Source: Oscillospiraceae bacterium
GTDB lineage: Bacteria; Bacillota; Clostridia; Oscillospirales; Ruminococcaceae
Length of the DNA: 64,000 bases
Reading direction: 5' to 3'
Assembly: GCA_018380115.1 (NCBI GenBank)
Contig: JAGZUF010000006.1
Span: 1-64,000, forward strand
The notes under the pieces are model-generated. The model had not been told where the DNA came from, ran no database searches, and was given only the letters and a program-made list of their open reading frames with translations. Each line of letters begins with the position of its first letter. Position 1 is the stretch's first letter. Below, in pieces: positions 26,178-35,579 of this stretch. Both the position numbers and the translations under genes were made by a program.

Positions 26178-26208
26178 AAAAAGGGGTACCTCCTTGGGTG
26201 CGGCGGCC

Positions 26209-29109
26209 TTATTGCTCCAGTGCGGCAAACAGGCTGCGCAGGCGGATATTCACAGTGCCGAGGTTCGTTATCTCGTCTATCTTCAGCTGCGTATACAGCT
26301 TGCCCTCACGCTGCAGTATCTCGCGCGTTTCATCCGTGGTGATGGCATCCACGCCGCACCCGAAGCTCACCAGCTGGACAAGGTCCATATCCGGCTGGTC
26401 TGCAATATACTTCGCGGCGGCATACAGACGGGCGTGATAGGTCCACTGGTTCAGAACGCGCGTGTCGAATTTCTGCACAAGATGCGAGATGCTGTCCTCC
26501 GTAATCACGGCGGCCCCGTGCGAGCAGATGAGCTTGTCAATGCCGTGGTTGATCTCCGGGTCTGCATGATAGGGGCGGCCCGCCAGAACAATAATGCGCC
26601 GCCCGGCCCTGCGCGCCTCGGCAATAATCTCGGCGCCGCGCCTGCGCACGGCGGCCATATGGGCGGCGTACGCCTCATAGGCAGCCGCTGCCGCGGCCTC
26701 CACCTCGGCCAGCGTGATGTCCGGCCAGTATCTGCGCAGCACAGCAGCCATCTTTTTCGGAAAGGCGCGGCGGTTATGCGGGCCCGCAAAATCATAGATA
26801 AAAGTCTTTCCCTCAAGCTCGGGGCAGTTCGCGGCCAGCACCTCCGGGTAATAGGCCACCACCGGGCAGTTGTAGTGGTTGTCGCCCAGCCCCTCGTTGA
26901 AGTTGTAGCTCATGCAGGGATAAAAAATAGCGTCCACATCCGGCATTTCAGCCAGTTCCTTCACATGGCCGTGCGCCAGCTTCGCAGGGTAGCACACCGT
27001 GTCTGACGGGATGGTGGCCTGCCCTGCCAGATAAGTGGCACGGGTAGAGAACGCGCTGCGGCGCACCCGGAAGCCCAGCTTTGTGAACAGCGTGTGCCAG
27101 AAGGGGAACAATTCGTAAAAGCTCAGGCACATGGGCATGCCCACCGTTCCGCGCGTGCCCTCGCCCTCGCCGTACTGCTCCAGAAGCGAGAGCTTGTAGG
27201 CGTACAGGTTCAGCGGGTCGTCGCCGGTGCGGTGCGTAATGGGCCTGTCGCACCGGTTGCCGGAAATGAACCGGCGCCCGCCCGGGAAGGTGTTCACCGT
27301 GAGCTGGCAGTGGTTGCCGCACAGCCCGCACTTTACGCTTTTTGCCTGCTGGGTGAACGCCTCCAGCTCCTCTTGTGAAAGCAGCCCGCTTTTTTCTTTC
27401 GCATGCGCGCGGCCGTACAGCGCCGCGCCGAAGGCGCCCATCAGCCCGGCGATGGAGGGCCGTATGACGTTCACGCCCATCTCCTGCTCAAAGGCGCGCA
27501 GCACGGCTTCGTTGTAAAACGTGCCGCCCTGCACCACAATATTGCGGCCCAGCTCGTCCGGGCTGCCCGCGCGTATTACCTTGTACAGCGCGTTTTTCAC
27601 CACGCTGATGGAAAGGCCCGCCGAAATGTTCTCAATGGATGCGCCGTCCTTCTGCGCCTGCTTCACGCTGGAATTCATGAACACTGTGCAGCGGCTGCCA
27701 AGGTCTACCGGCTTGTCGGCAAACAGGCCCAGCTTTGCAAAATCCGGCACCGAATAGCCCAGCGCCTCGGCAAACGTCTGCAAAAAGCTGCCGCAGCCGG
27801 AAGAGCACGCCTCGTTCAGAAAAATGTCGCTGATGGCGCCGTTTTCGGCCTTGAAGCATTTCATATCCTGCCCGCCGATGTCGATGACAAAATCAACCTC
27901 CGGCAGAAAATGGCGCGCAGCCGCGAAGTGCGCCACGGTCTCCACCACGCCGAAATCTGCGCCGAACGCCGTTTTCACAAGCTCCTCGCCATAGCCGGTG
28001 GCCGTGGCGCTGGCCACGCGGGCGCCGGGGCAGCTTGCGTATATCTCCTGCAGGAAACGGCGGATGATGGGCACCGGGTTGCCGGAGTTCGGCTCGTAGC
28101 TGGTATATACGATATTGGCCTTCTCGTCGATGGCGACGGCCTTCACCGTGGTGCTGCCCGCATCGATACCGATGTGGATGGCGCCGCAGTCCGGCGTGTA
28201 CTCGATGTGCGGCACATCCGCCAGGGCGTGCCGCGCACGGAAATCCTCATATTCGCGCTGGTTTTTGAACAGCGGCGCGTGGAAGGCATATTTCGCCGTG
28301 GCGGAATATTCGCGCAGGCGGGCCGTCACGTCCGCCAGCGTCACCTCGCCCTGTGCATACAGCGCGGCGCCCAGCGCCACATAGTACAGGCTGTTTTCCG
28401 GGCAGGCACCCTGTGTGCCGAGGGCTTTGTCGAAGCTGCGGCGCAGCTCAGACAAAAACGTCAGCGGGCCGCCCAAATACAGCACCCTGCCGCGGATGGG
28501 CCGTCCCTGTGCAAGGCCGGCGATGGTCTGGTTCACCACGGCGCCGAAAATACTCAGCGCAACGTCGTTTTTGCTGGCCCCCTGATTCAAAAGCGGCTGC
28601 ACGTCGCTTTTGGCGAACACGCCGCAGCGGCTGGCGATGGTATAGGTCTTCTGCGCCGTTTTTGCCGCCTCGTTCATCTCGGCGGGCGTCAAATGCAGAA
28701 GGGTGGCCATCTGGTCGATAAATGCGCCCGTGCCTCCCGCACAGGAGCCGTTCATGCGCACCTCTGTGCCGTTCGTGAGAAATAATATTTTCGCGTCCTC
28801 GCCGCCAAGCTCAATGACGACGTCTGTGCCGGGCATATAGCGGTTTGCCGCAATGCGGGTGGCATATACCTCCTGCACAAAGGGGATGCCGCAACTTTCG
28901 GCAAAACCCATGCCCGCAGAGCCGGACAAGGCAAGGCGTGCTGCGGCGCCCTTCACAAACGCCTCGTCGGCGTGCGACAGCACTTCGGCCGCTTTTTCCA
29001 CAATGTGAGAGTAGTGGCGCTCGTATGTGTGATACAGCAGGTTCTGCTGTTCGTCCAGCACCACGCATTTGATCGTGGTGCTGCCGATGTCGAGACCGAT
29101 ATGATACAA
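26209..29109 (-). CDS. Tandem-activase protein of the BadF/HgdC family with DUF2229
   Basis: The 966-residue protein has two ASKHA ATPase domains in tandem (about residues 1-270 and 308-575), each starting GxDxGSTT. Each keeps the cluster cysteines (SCAGGTGAF with SRCGVFA; ACSSGCGSF with SRCTVFM). From about residue 615 a DUF2229 region begins with CGLCGNHC. Activases of this type use ATP hydrolysis to push a low-potential electron into the dehydratase partner, here the gene downstream. It starts at a TTG, 7 nt after AAGGAG, giving MYHIGLDIGSTT. Confidence 0.9.
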   Translation of the reverse strand: MYHIGLDIGSTTIKCVVLDEQQNLLYHTYERHYSHIVEKAAEVLSHADEAFVKGAAARLALSGSAGMGFAESCGIPFVQEVYATRIAANRYMPGTDVVIELGGEDAKILFLTNGTEVRMNGSCAGGTGAFIDQMATLLHLTPAEMNEAAKTAQKTYTIASRCGVFAKSDVQPLLNQGASKNDVALSIFGAVVNQTIAGLAQGRPIRGRVLYLGGPLTFLSELRRSFDKALGTQGACPENSLYYVALGAALYAQGEVTLADVTARLREYSATAKYAFHAPLFKNQREYEDFRARHALADVPHIEYTPDCGAIHIGIDAGSTTVKAVAIDEKANIVYTSYEPNSGNPVPIIRRFLQEIYASCPGARVASATATGYGEELVKTAFGADFGVVETVAHFAAARHFLPEVDFVIDIGGQDMKCFKAENGAISDIFLNEACSSGCGSFLQTFAEALGYSVPDFAKLGLFADKPVDLGSRCTVFMNSSVKQAQKDGASIENISAGLSISVVKNALYKVIRAGSPDELGRNIVVQGGTFYNEAVLRAFEQEMGVNVIRPSIAGLMGAFGAALYGRAHAKEKSGLLSQEELEAFTQQAKSVKCGLCGNHCQLTVNTFPGGRRFISGNRCDRPITHRTGDDPLNLYAYKLSLLEQYGEGEGTRGTVGMPMCLSFYELFPFWHTLFTKLGFRVRRSAFSTRATYLAGQATIPSDTVCYPAKLAHGHVKELAEMPDVDAIFYPCMSYNFNEGLGDNHYNCPVVAYYPEVLAANCPELEGKTFIYDFAGPHNRRAFPKKMAAVLRRYWPDITLAEVEAAAAAAYEAYAAHMAAVRRRGAEIIAEARRAGRRIIVLAGRPYHADPEINHGIDKLICSHGAAVITEDSISHLVQKFDTRVLNQWTYHARLYAAAKYIADQPDMDLVQLVSFGCGVDAITTDETREILQREGKLYTQLKIDEITNLGTVNIRLRSLFAALEQ

Positions 29110-29226
29110 AATTTCGCTCCTTCAAAAAATGGGAAGGCCTGCCGCAGTCTTCGGGCACGGGCGCGTTGCCCATGCCCTGTGCCGGTTTGGCGGCGAGGCC
29201 TGTCGTGAAAACGCAAATATACGAAT

Positions 29227-29255
29227 AGTATAATGGTTTTGTTAAGAAAAATCAA
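29227..29255 (-). promoter_or_regulatory. Promoter of the activase-dehydratase pair
   Basis: TTGATT (29250-29255) and TATACT (29227-29232) on the minus strand with a 17-bp spacer, about 115 bp before the TTG start. Confidence 0.65.
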
Positions 29256-29348
29256 TGTTTTGCCCGCCTGACGCACACGGCGGCAGGCCGACAAATACCG
29301 CATCATGCGCGCGCATACATCTGAAAACAGGAAGGGAGGCACCAGCAT

Positions 29349-30545
29349 TTGGAAGTGATAAAACACGGCACTCTGCGGCGCTTGGCCGCCCCGGCCTGTA
29401 TGCTGGCGCTGGCGGCCGGCGCCGCAGTATGCGGCGCCGCAGCCTACGGCCCGGGCTTCTGGCCCGGCGCGGCCGTTTGGGCGGGCGGGTTCACTGCCTC
29501 GCCCGGCGCAGGGATGAAGGCGGCACAGGCGCTGGCGGACGCCGCACAACAAGCACAGCCCGCGCAGGGCGCAGCACAGGAAAAGCCGTCTTCTTCCGGC
29601 GCGGCGCAAAGCGTGGGTTCGGCCGGGGCCGGCCAGCAGGCCGAACAGATGCCTGCCACAGAAGATACGGCAAACGCAGAAAGCAGTGCGCAAAGCGCCC
29701 CTCAGCTTGCGGTGGACGAGTTCGACGTGCCGCAGGGTGAGATTCCCGAGGGCATGCTGCCGCTTATTTACAAATTCTACCCACAGGGCACCGGCAGCGG
29801 ATACATCCCCTGCGGGAACGCCACCATCCGCAACGCCACCGAGCTGCCGGACAGCGAAGTGGCCGCAGAGGTGAACGGGCCGCTGCCGTTTTCTGTCGAG
29901 CTGGACAGCAGCCAGCCGCAGGTGCTCATCATGCACACACATGCCACTGAAACCTATGAGCTGGCGGAAAAGAACTGGTGTGACCCAAACTTCTCTGCCC
30001 GCAGCACTGACAATTCCCGCAATATGATCGCCGTAGGCGCTGAAATGGCCCGTGTGCTGAACGAGGCCGGCATCAACACCATTCAGGACACCACACTGCA
30101 CGATTATCCCAGCTATAACGGCTCGTATGAAAAAAGCAACGCCACCGTGCGCAGCTATCTGGAACAATACCCCTCCATCAAGGTCGTGCTGGACGTGCAC
30201 CGGGACGCCATTCAAACGCAGGATGGCACACGCTATGCCCCTGCGGCAAATATCAACGGCATGCGCGCCGCACAGGTGATGATCATCTGCGGGGCGGATG
30301 TGGATGGCAACCTGCCCAATTTTAAACAGAACCTGCGCTTTGCGGCGCGCTGGCAGGCTGAAATGGCCCAGCTTTACCCCGGCCTTGCCCGCCCTGTATT
30401 GTTTGATTACCGATATTATAATCAGGACCTCACCACAGGCAGCCTGCTTATCGAGATGGGCGGCCACGCCAACACGCTGGAAGAGGCCAAATATTCCGCG
30501 CGCCTTGTGGGCGACGCACTGGCGAAGCTGTTCCGGGAGGGCTGA
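29349..30545 (+). CDS. spoIIP: Stage II sporulation protein P
   Basis: Peptidoglycan amidase/endopeptidase that, with SpoIID and SpoIIM, thins the septal wall so the mother cell can engulf the forespore. The 398-residue product has an N-terminal membrane anchor (about residues 12-48), a long Ala/Gln/Ser-rich linker to about 125, and a catalytic domain. The domain shows HTHATETYE, VLDVHRDA and LLIEMGGHANTLEE, matching the SpoIIP metal-site motifs. It starts at TTG, 8 nt after GGGAGG. Expression under sigma-E is known for the family; I did not find a convincing sigma-E box. Confidence 0.95.
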   Translation: MEVIKHGTLRRLAAPACMLALAAGAAVCGAAAYGPGFWPGAAVWAGGFTASPGAGMKAAQALADAAQQAQPAQGAAQEKPSSSGAAQSVGSAGAGQQAEQMPATEDTANAESSAQSAPQLAVDEFDVPQGEIPEGMLPLIYKFYPQGTGSGYIPCGNATIRNATELPDSEVAAEVNGPLPFSVELDSSQPQVLIMHTHATETYELAEKNWCDPNFSARSTDNSRNMIAVGAEMARVLNEAGINTIQDTTLHDYPSYNGSYEKSNATVRSYLEQYPSIKVVLDVHRDAIQTQDGTRYAPAANINGMRAAQVMIICGADVDGNLPNFKQNLRFAARWQAEMAQLYPGLARPVLFDYRYYNQDLTTGSLLIEMGGHANTLEEAKYSARLVGDALAKLFREG

Positions 30546-30577
30546 CGCCCGCCCCCCCCCCGGCGCCAGAACAGAAA

Positions 30578-30605
30578 GCGGGCCCCGGCTTCCTCCGGGA
30601 CCCGC
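30578..30605. terminator. Terminator between convergent spoIIP and the NSS transporter
   Basis: An 11-bp stem (GCGGGTCCCGG with CCGGGGCCCGC on the minus strand, one G-U) is followed by TTTCTGTT on the minus side and TTTTGCC on the plus side. It lies 33 bp after the spoIIP stop and just after a run of ten C. Confidence 0.75.
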
Positions 30606-30619
30606 CTTTTGCCTGCACA

Positions 30620-32029
30620 TCACGCGCCAAGGCCGAGCCATGTCTGGAATTTGGGCACATAGCCCATCACGAAAATAATGAGGATAAGCGCAGGCAGCGC
30701 ATAAGTGAGGTAGCCGCGCGCCCATTTGGGAAACTTGAGGCCCTGGCCGACATCCGCCTCGGCAATGAAATTATTCCAGCCCCAGCCTCCTTTGGAGACA
30801 CAGAATACGAGGTACAAAAGCGACCCCAGCGGCAGAAGGTTATTGGAGACGATGAAATCCTCCAAATCCTGCACATTGCCGATGCCGGGCACGGAAAAGC
30901 TGCTGAGCACGTTGAAGCCCAGCGCGCACGGCAGCGAAAGCAGCGTGACGGCCACGGCGTTCACCGCCACGGCCTTTTTGCGTGCCCAGCCCCAGTTATC
31001 CATACAGAAGCTGATGATGTTTTCAAATACGGCAATGATGGTGGAAAGCGCCGTAAAGCTCATGAACAGAAAGAACAGCGTGCCCCACACGCGGCTGCCG
31101 GGCATCTGCTCGAACACGCTGGGCAGCGTGATGAACACCAGCTTGGGGCCCTCGCCGGGGTCCACCCCAAAGGCAAAGCATGCCGGGAAGATGATAAGCC
31201 CGGTAAGCAGGGCCACGGTGGTGTCCAGCACGCCGATATTGACGGCCTCGCCGGTGAGGCTGCGCTCCTTGCCGATATATGAGCCGAAAATAGCCATGGC
31301 GCTGATGCCGAGGCTGAGCGTGAAGAACGCCTGCCCCATGGCGGCATACACGGCCTCCCCAAAATTGGCCCATTTTTCCGCCGCAGTGGCGCCGTGGAAC
31401 ATCTTTCCAAAATCGGGTACAAGGTAAAACTCAAGGCCCTCAGAAGCGCCCGGCAGCGTGACGCTGCGCACACACAGCGCCACCAGAATGACGAACAGGC
31501 ACGCCATCATCACCTTGGTGATGCGCTCTACCCCTTTCTGCAGGCCAAGGCTGCATACGAAAAAGCCCAGCACCACCACGGCCAGCATCCAGCCAATCAT
31601 CTCGCCGGGGTTGGCCAGCATGGCGTCAAACACGCCGGAGACACCCGCACTGTCCAGCCCGGTAAAGGCGCCTGCCGCGCTTTTCACTGTGTAAGAAAGC
31701 ATCCACCCGCCCACAGTGGTGTAAAACATCATCAAAAGGTAGCAGCCGCCAAAGCCCCACCATTTGAAATGACGCCATTTTGTGCCCGGGGCCAGCGTCT
31801 CAAAGCTTTTTGCACAGCTTTTCTGGCTGGCGCGGCCCACGGCAAACTCCATTACCATCACCGGCAGGCCCAAAACCACCAGAAATACCAGATACAGCAA
31901 AACAAAGGCTGCGCCGCCGTATTTGCCTGTGATATAAGGAAAGCGCCACACATTGCCAAGGCCGATGGCGCACCCCGCGCTGATGAGCAAAAAGCCCAGG
32001 CGCGAGGCAAATTTTTCACGCTGCTGCAC
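30620..32029 (-). CDS. Neurotransmitter:sodium symporter family transporter
   Basis: Sodium-coupled amino-acid-type transporter of 469 residues with about 12 helices. The family motif SAGCAIGLGNVWRFPY lies in TM1 near the N-terminus, and the unwound TM6 region SLGISAMAIFGSYI is recognisable. Bacterial members (LeuT, TnaT, MhsT) carry hydrophobic or aromatic amino acids; the substrate here is not known. I use the GTG at 32029, preceded by AGGGGG at 8 nt; the frame also has a TTG nine codons earlier without a site. Confidence 0.92.
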   Translation of the reverse strand: MQQREKFASRLGFLLISAGCAIGLGNVWRFPYITGKYGGAAFVLLYLVFLVVLGLPVMVMEFAVGRASQKSCAKSFETLAPGTKWRHFKWWGFGGCYLLMMFYTTVGGWMLSYTVKSAAGAFTGLDSAGVSGVFDAMLANPGEMIGWMLAVVVLGFFVCSLGLQKGVERITKVMMACLFVILVALCVRSVTLPGASEGLEFYLVPDFGKMFHGATAAEKWANFGEAVYAAMGQAFFTLSLGISAMAIFGSYIGKERSLTGEAVNIGVLDTTVALLTGLIIFPACFAFGVDPGEGPKLVFITLPSVFEQMPGSRVWGTLFFLFMSFTALSTIIAVFENIISFCMDNWGWARKKAVAVNAVAVTLLSLPCALGFNVLSSFSVPGIGNVQDLEDFIVSNNLLPLGSLLYLVFCVSKGGWGWNNFIAEADVGQGLKFPKWARGYLTYALPALILIIFVMGYVPKFQTWLGLGA

Positions 32030-32089
32030 AAGGATACCCCCTGAAGGCACCCGCAAAGCCGCATGCCGGCGCCCAGTATTTACCGCTTC

Positions 32090-32118
32090 AGCATAGCAAA
32101 AACCGGGCTGTACGTCAA
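32090..32118 (-). promoter_or_regulatory. Promoter of the NSS transporter
   Basis: TTGACG (32113-32118) and TATGCT (32090-32095) on the minus strand, 17-bp spacer, about 55 nt from the expected transcript start to the GTG. Confidence 0.65.
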
Positions 32119-32174
32119 CTGTGCGCCCCGGCGCAGGGCGTTCTGCCCCAGAGGGCCCGGTGCCGCCGGGCCTC

Positions 32175-32759
32175 TCAGCCGCCCGTCAGATGCTCAATCA
32201 GAATCTTTGTGCCAATAGCCACCAGAATCAGCCCGCCGCAAAGCTGCGCCCGCGCGCCCAGCAGAAGCCCGAACCTGCGGCCCAGCGCATGCCCCGCAAG
32301 GCAGCAGGCAAAGGTGACACAGCAGATAAAACCGGCAGCCTGCCAGATATTTACACTGAGCGCCGCAAAACTGACACCTACGGCCAAAGCATCGATGCTG
32401 GTGGCAAGCGCCTGCATCATCATCATTTTAGGGCCGAACTGCCGCCCTGCCGGGCACACTGCGCCCTCCCGCCTTGTGCGGCGTATATCCTGCGCGGCCT
32501 CCCACAGCATGCTGCCGCCAATAAAGCCCAGCAGCACAAAGGCTACCCAGTGGTCCACCGCGCCGATCCATTGGGCAAACACGCGCCCCAGAAAATAGCC
32601 CGCCAGCGGCATCAGCCCCTGAAAAATGCCAAAACTGGCGCTTGCCGCCACCGCCTGCCTGCGTGTGAACTGCGCAAAGCACATGCTGTTCGTCACAGAC
32701 ACCGCAAAGGCATCCATGGAAAGGCCCAGCGCCAGCAAAAACAACGTCCAGATGGTCAT
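32175..32759 (-). CDS. mntP: Manganese efflux pump MntP
   Basis: Membrane exporter of excess Mn2+, 194 residues, with six hydrophobic helices and internally repeated acidic motifs: LGLSMDAFAVSV in helix 1 and LATSIDALAVGVSFA in helix 4, each with the functionally important Asp. The ATG follows GGAGGAGG. A Mn2+ riboswitch and terminator sit directly upstream, which agrees with the function. Confidence 0.95.
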   Translation of the reverse strand: MTIWTLFLLALGLSMDAFAVSVTNSMCFAQFTRRQAVAASASFGIFQGLMPLAGYFLGRVFAQWIGAVDHWVAFVLLGFIGGSMLWEAAQDIRRTRREGAVCPAGRQFGPKMMMMQALATSIDALAVGVSFAALSVNIWQAAGFICCVTFACCLAGHALGRRFGLLLGARAQLCGGLILVAIGTKILIEHLTGG

Positions 32760-32803
32760 AGCTTCCTCCTCCGCAAAAAGGGCGGCCTTTTCACGGCCCC
32801 CAA

Positions 32804-32838
32804 ATAAAAACCGCGGGCAGCACAAAAGCTGCCCGCGG
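32804..32838 (-). terminator. Riboswitch-controlled terminator of mntP
   Basis: CCGCGGGCAGC and GCTGCCCGCGG (32811-32821 and 32828-32838) form an 11-bp stem with a 6-nt loop, followed on the minus strand by TTTTTATTT. It lies between the aptamer and mntP, so it is the likely expression platform. Confidence 0.88.
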
Positions 32839-32938
32839 GTCTTGTCACATCAAGCAAAGCCAGGCGCACGGCGCCAGCGTGTTGACTTTGCACGCCGGCC
32901 GCACCGGCGCGGACTACTCCCCCACAGGAGTATATGCA
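32838..32938 (-). promoter_or_regulatory. yybP-ykoY manganese riboswitch
   Basis: On the minus strand the conserved pieces appear in order: GGGGGAGTAG (32914-32923), GTCAAC (32881-32886) and the closing GTGACAAGAC (32838-32847). These match the yybP-ykoY class, which senses Mn2+. Mn2+ binding would prevent terminator formation and turn on mntP export. The match is by eye; the hairpin between the conserved parts is G+C-rich. Confidence 0.85.
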
Positions 32939-32940
32939 CC

Positions 32941-32970
32941 AGTGTATCAGGCACAGCATTGGTTAGTCAA
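32941..32970 (-). promoter_or_regulatory. Promoter of the Mn riboswitch-mntP transcript
   Basis: TTGACT (32965-32970) and TACACT (32941-32946) with an 18-bp spacer, placing the transcript start a few bases before the aptamer. Confidence 0.65.
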
Positions 32971-32999
32971 TGCTAATTAATTGAAAATTTTCTTTGCGC

Positions 33000-33869
33000 C
33001 TACAAAGCGCGGAACCCCTTGCCGATGGTCTCGGAGGAATTCACGATGGTAATAAAGGCCTTAGGGTCCGCCCGGCGGATGAAATTGCGCAGCAAAACAG
33101 CTTCCCGCCGCTTGAGCACCGTGGTGATGACGTGCTCCTCCCGGCCGGTATAGGCGCCGCGCGCGTCGTAGATAGTGGCGCCGCGGTGCAGGCTGTCGCG
33201 GATAAAGGCGGTGATGCGCTCCGGCGAGGAGGAGACGATGGTCACCTTCTTGCGCACATTGATGCCCTCGATAACGCCGTCCACTACAAACGCCTTTGCC
33301 AGCAGGCCCAGCACACAGTAAAGGCCTGTGCGTACGCCGTACAGCCCACCTGCAAACAGGGCGATGAAAAAATCGGACGCAAACAGCGCCTTGCCTATCT
33401 CAAGGCTCGTTCTCTTTGAAAGGATCATGGCCAAAATATCCGTGCCGCCGCTGGAGGCGCCGATGTTGAACACAATGGCGCTGCCCGCCGCAGGCAGAAG
33501 CACCGCATAGCACAGCTCCAGAAACGTGTCGTCCGTAAAAGGCGCAGGCATGGGGTAGACGCGCTCCAATATCCATACATAAAAAGAGAGCGCAAACGAA
33601 GAATAAATGGTAGCGCCCATCGTCTTCGGCCCCAGAAACACAAGCCCCAGCGCCACCAGCACGGCGTTGATGATGAACATGAACGTGCCCACGTCCATAT
33701 GAGGCAGCAGTGTAGCCGCCAGAATGGAGATGCCCGAAGTGCCGCCCATGGCAAAATGGTTGGGCGATTTGAAAAAGTGGATGCCCGCAGCCAGCAGGAT
33801 GAGCCCGGCGTTCAAAAGTAGAAAATAAGCGAGGTATTCTTTGGTGAGAAACTTTTTGTGCTGTTTCAT
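33000..33869 (-). CDS. YitT family membrane protein, second copy
   Basis: A 289-residue membrane protein with five to six hydrophobic segments (about residues 12-190) and the C-terminal DUF2179 domain containing VTIVSSSPERITAFIRDSLHRGAT. It is about as long as the paralogue at 5058-5942 and has the same layout but only distant sequence similarity. No biochemical role is established for the family. It diverges from the DEAD-box helicase gene. The ATG has the modest purine-rich site AGGGAAAG. Confidence 0.85.
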   Translation of the reverse strand: MKQHKKFLTKEYLAYFLLLNAGLILLAAGIHFFKSPNHFAMGGTSGISILAATLLPHMDVGTFMFIINAVLVALGLVFLGPKTMGATIYSSFALSFYVWILERVYPMPAPFTDDTFLELCYAVLLPAAGSAIVFNIGASSGGTDILAMILSKRTSLEIGKALFASDFFIALFAGGLYGVRTGLYCVLGLLAKAFVVDGVIEGINVRKKVTIVSSSPERITAFIRDSLHRGATIYDARGAYTGREEHVITTVLKRREAVLLRNFIRRADPKAFITIVNSSETIGKGFRAL

Positions 33870-33870
33870 C

Positions 33871-33899
33871 TTGGGCTTTCCCTCATTCTGTGATATACT
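33871..33899 (+). promoter_or_regulatory. Promoter of the DEAD-box helicase gene
   Basis: TTGGGC (33871-33876) and TATACT (33894-33899) with a 17-bp spacer, leaving a 5' UTR near 95 nt. The -35 hexamer overlaps the ribosome site region of the divergent YitT gene. Confidence 0.55.
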
Positions 33900-34001
33900 G
33901 TTTACGGATATTGAAAACTTGAAAACGTGTGCTGCGGCTTAGATTGTAACACAATGCCTGCGAAAAGAAAACCCGCGTTTTCACCGGAACAGGAAGGTTT
34001 C

Positions 34002-35579
34002 ATGCAATTCAGTGAACTTGGGCTTTGCTCCCCCATTCTGCGCGCCGCAGCCGAGGCCGGCTACACCCAGCCTTCGCCCATTCAGGAAAAGGCCATAGGG
34101 CCGGTGCTGGCAGGGCGCGACGTGCTGGGCTGTGCCCAGACAGGCACGGGCAAAACGGCGGCCTTCGCCATGCCCATTCTGGACAGGCTGGCCCGAAGCG
34201 GCACAAAGGGCTACATCCGCGCGCTGGTGCTTACGCCCACGCGCGAGCTTGCCTTGCAGATAGACGAAAGCTTCGCCGCCTATGGCTGCGGCCTGCCGCT
34301 GCGCCACCTTGTGATTTTCGGCGGCGTGGGCCAGGGCCCGCAGGTAGCAGCCCTGCACAAGGGCGTGGATATCCTGACCGCCACGCCCGGCCGCCTGAAC
34401 GACCTTGCAGCCCAGGGGCATATCGACCTCTCCCGACTGGAGGTCTTTGTGCTGGACGAGGCCGACCGCATGCTGGACATGGGTTTTGTGCACGATGTAA
34501 AGCGCGTGGTGGCGCGCTTGCCGCAGAAAAGGCAGACGCTTTTGTTCAGCGCCACCATGCCGGCAGAGATACGCGCCCTGGCGCAAAGCCTTCTGCACAG
34601 CCCGGTGTATGCGCAGGCCGCGCCGCCCGCCACCACAGTGGAGGCGATAGAGCAGTGTGTGTGCTTTGTGGACAAGGGCAACAAAAAGCACCTGCTGGCC
34701 CGGCTTCTGCGCGAGCCCGAGGTGGACAGCGCGCTTGTGTTCACACGCACCAAGCACGGCGCGAACCGCGTGGTGAAAGAGCTTGCGGCCGCCGGGATGG
34801 AGGCCATGGCCATCCACGGCAACAAAAGCCAGACGGCGCGCCAGCAGGCGCTGGGGCGCTTCAAGGCGGGCGAGCTGCGCGTGCTGGTGGCCACCGATAT
34901 CGCCGCGCGCGGCATTGACGTAAGCGGGCTTTCCCATGTGTTCAACTACGACCTTCCCAACGTGCCGGAGACGTATGTGCACCGTATCGGGCGCACGGGC
35001 CGAGCGGGGAAAAGCGGCTGTGCCGTCAGCTTTTGCTGTGAGGACGAGCTTGCGTACCTTGCCGATATTGAAAAATTGATAAAACGCACCATACCTGTGC
35101 GCGCCCACGCCTGGCCCGCACAGTTTGGCGCACCTGTGCGCGGCATGCAGGCCGCGCCGGGCGGGCAAAAAACAGAACAGGAGAAAACAGTCATGGAAGA
35201 GAAGGAAAAAATGCTGCCGGGCACCCCGCAAAGCGAGGGCCCGGCCAAACGCCGGCGCCGCCGCGGCGGGCGCAGGCATAACCGCGGCAAAAAGGCCGCT
35301 GAAGCGCAGGCCGCGGCGCCTGTGACGCCCGCCGCCCCTGCGGCGTCAAAGCCGGGCCCGGCCAAGGCCGAAAGAAAAAAAGAGTCGCGGCCCCAGCCTC
35401 ACACACGGCGCGAAGGGGCGGTGCGCTGTCAAAGCGCCGCACCGGAGGTGGACGACAGCATCCAGCTTATCAGCCGCAGGCCGCCGGCGCAGAAATTTTC
35501 CAGCTTTGAAGAGTATATGAAGGCCCACGGCGCCGCCGGGCCGGATTCCGGGGAGGAGGGCCCCTCTTCCCAGCCGTAA
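34002..35579 (+). CDS. DEAD-box RNA helicase, RhlE/CsdA-like
   Basis: ATP-dependent RNA helicase of 525 residues, probably acting in ribosome assembly or RNA turnover. The Q-motif region YTQPSPIQ, motif I AQTGTGKT, Ia PTRELA, II VLDEADRML, III SAT, and VI HRIGRTGRAG are all present. After residue 375 comes a long low-complexity tail with an Arg-rich patch (KRRRRRGGRRH), Ala/Pro-rich stretches and a short conserved-looking end (IQLISRRPPAQKFSSFEEYM). The ATG at 34002 has AGGAAGG 6 nt upstream. Helicase subfamily is uncertain. Confidence 0.93.
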   Translation: MQFSELGLCSPILRAAAEAGYTQPSPIQEKAIGPVLAGRDVLGCAQTGTGKTAAFAMPILDRLARSGTKGYIRALVLTPTRELALQIDESFAAYGCGLPLRHLVIFGGVGQGPQVAALHKGVDILTATPGRLNDLAAQGHIDLSRLEVFVLDEADRMLDMGFVHDVKRVVARLPQKRQTLLFSATMPAEIRALAQSLLHSPVYAQAAPPATTVEAIEQCVCFVDKGNKKHLLARLLREPEVDSALVFTRTKHGANRVVKELAAAGMEAMAIHGNKSQTARQQALGRFKAGELRVLVATDIAARGIDVSGLSHVFNYDLPNVPETYVHRIGRTGRAGKSGCAVSFCCEDELAYLADIEKLIKRTIPVRAHAWPAQFGAPVRGMQAAPGGQKTEQEKTVMEEKEKMLPGTPQSEGPAKRRRRRGGRRHNRGKKAAEAQAAAPVTPAAPAASKPGPAKAERKKESRPQPHTRREGAVRCQSAAPEVDDSIQLISRRPPAQKFSSFEEYMKAHGAAGPDSGEEGPSSQP

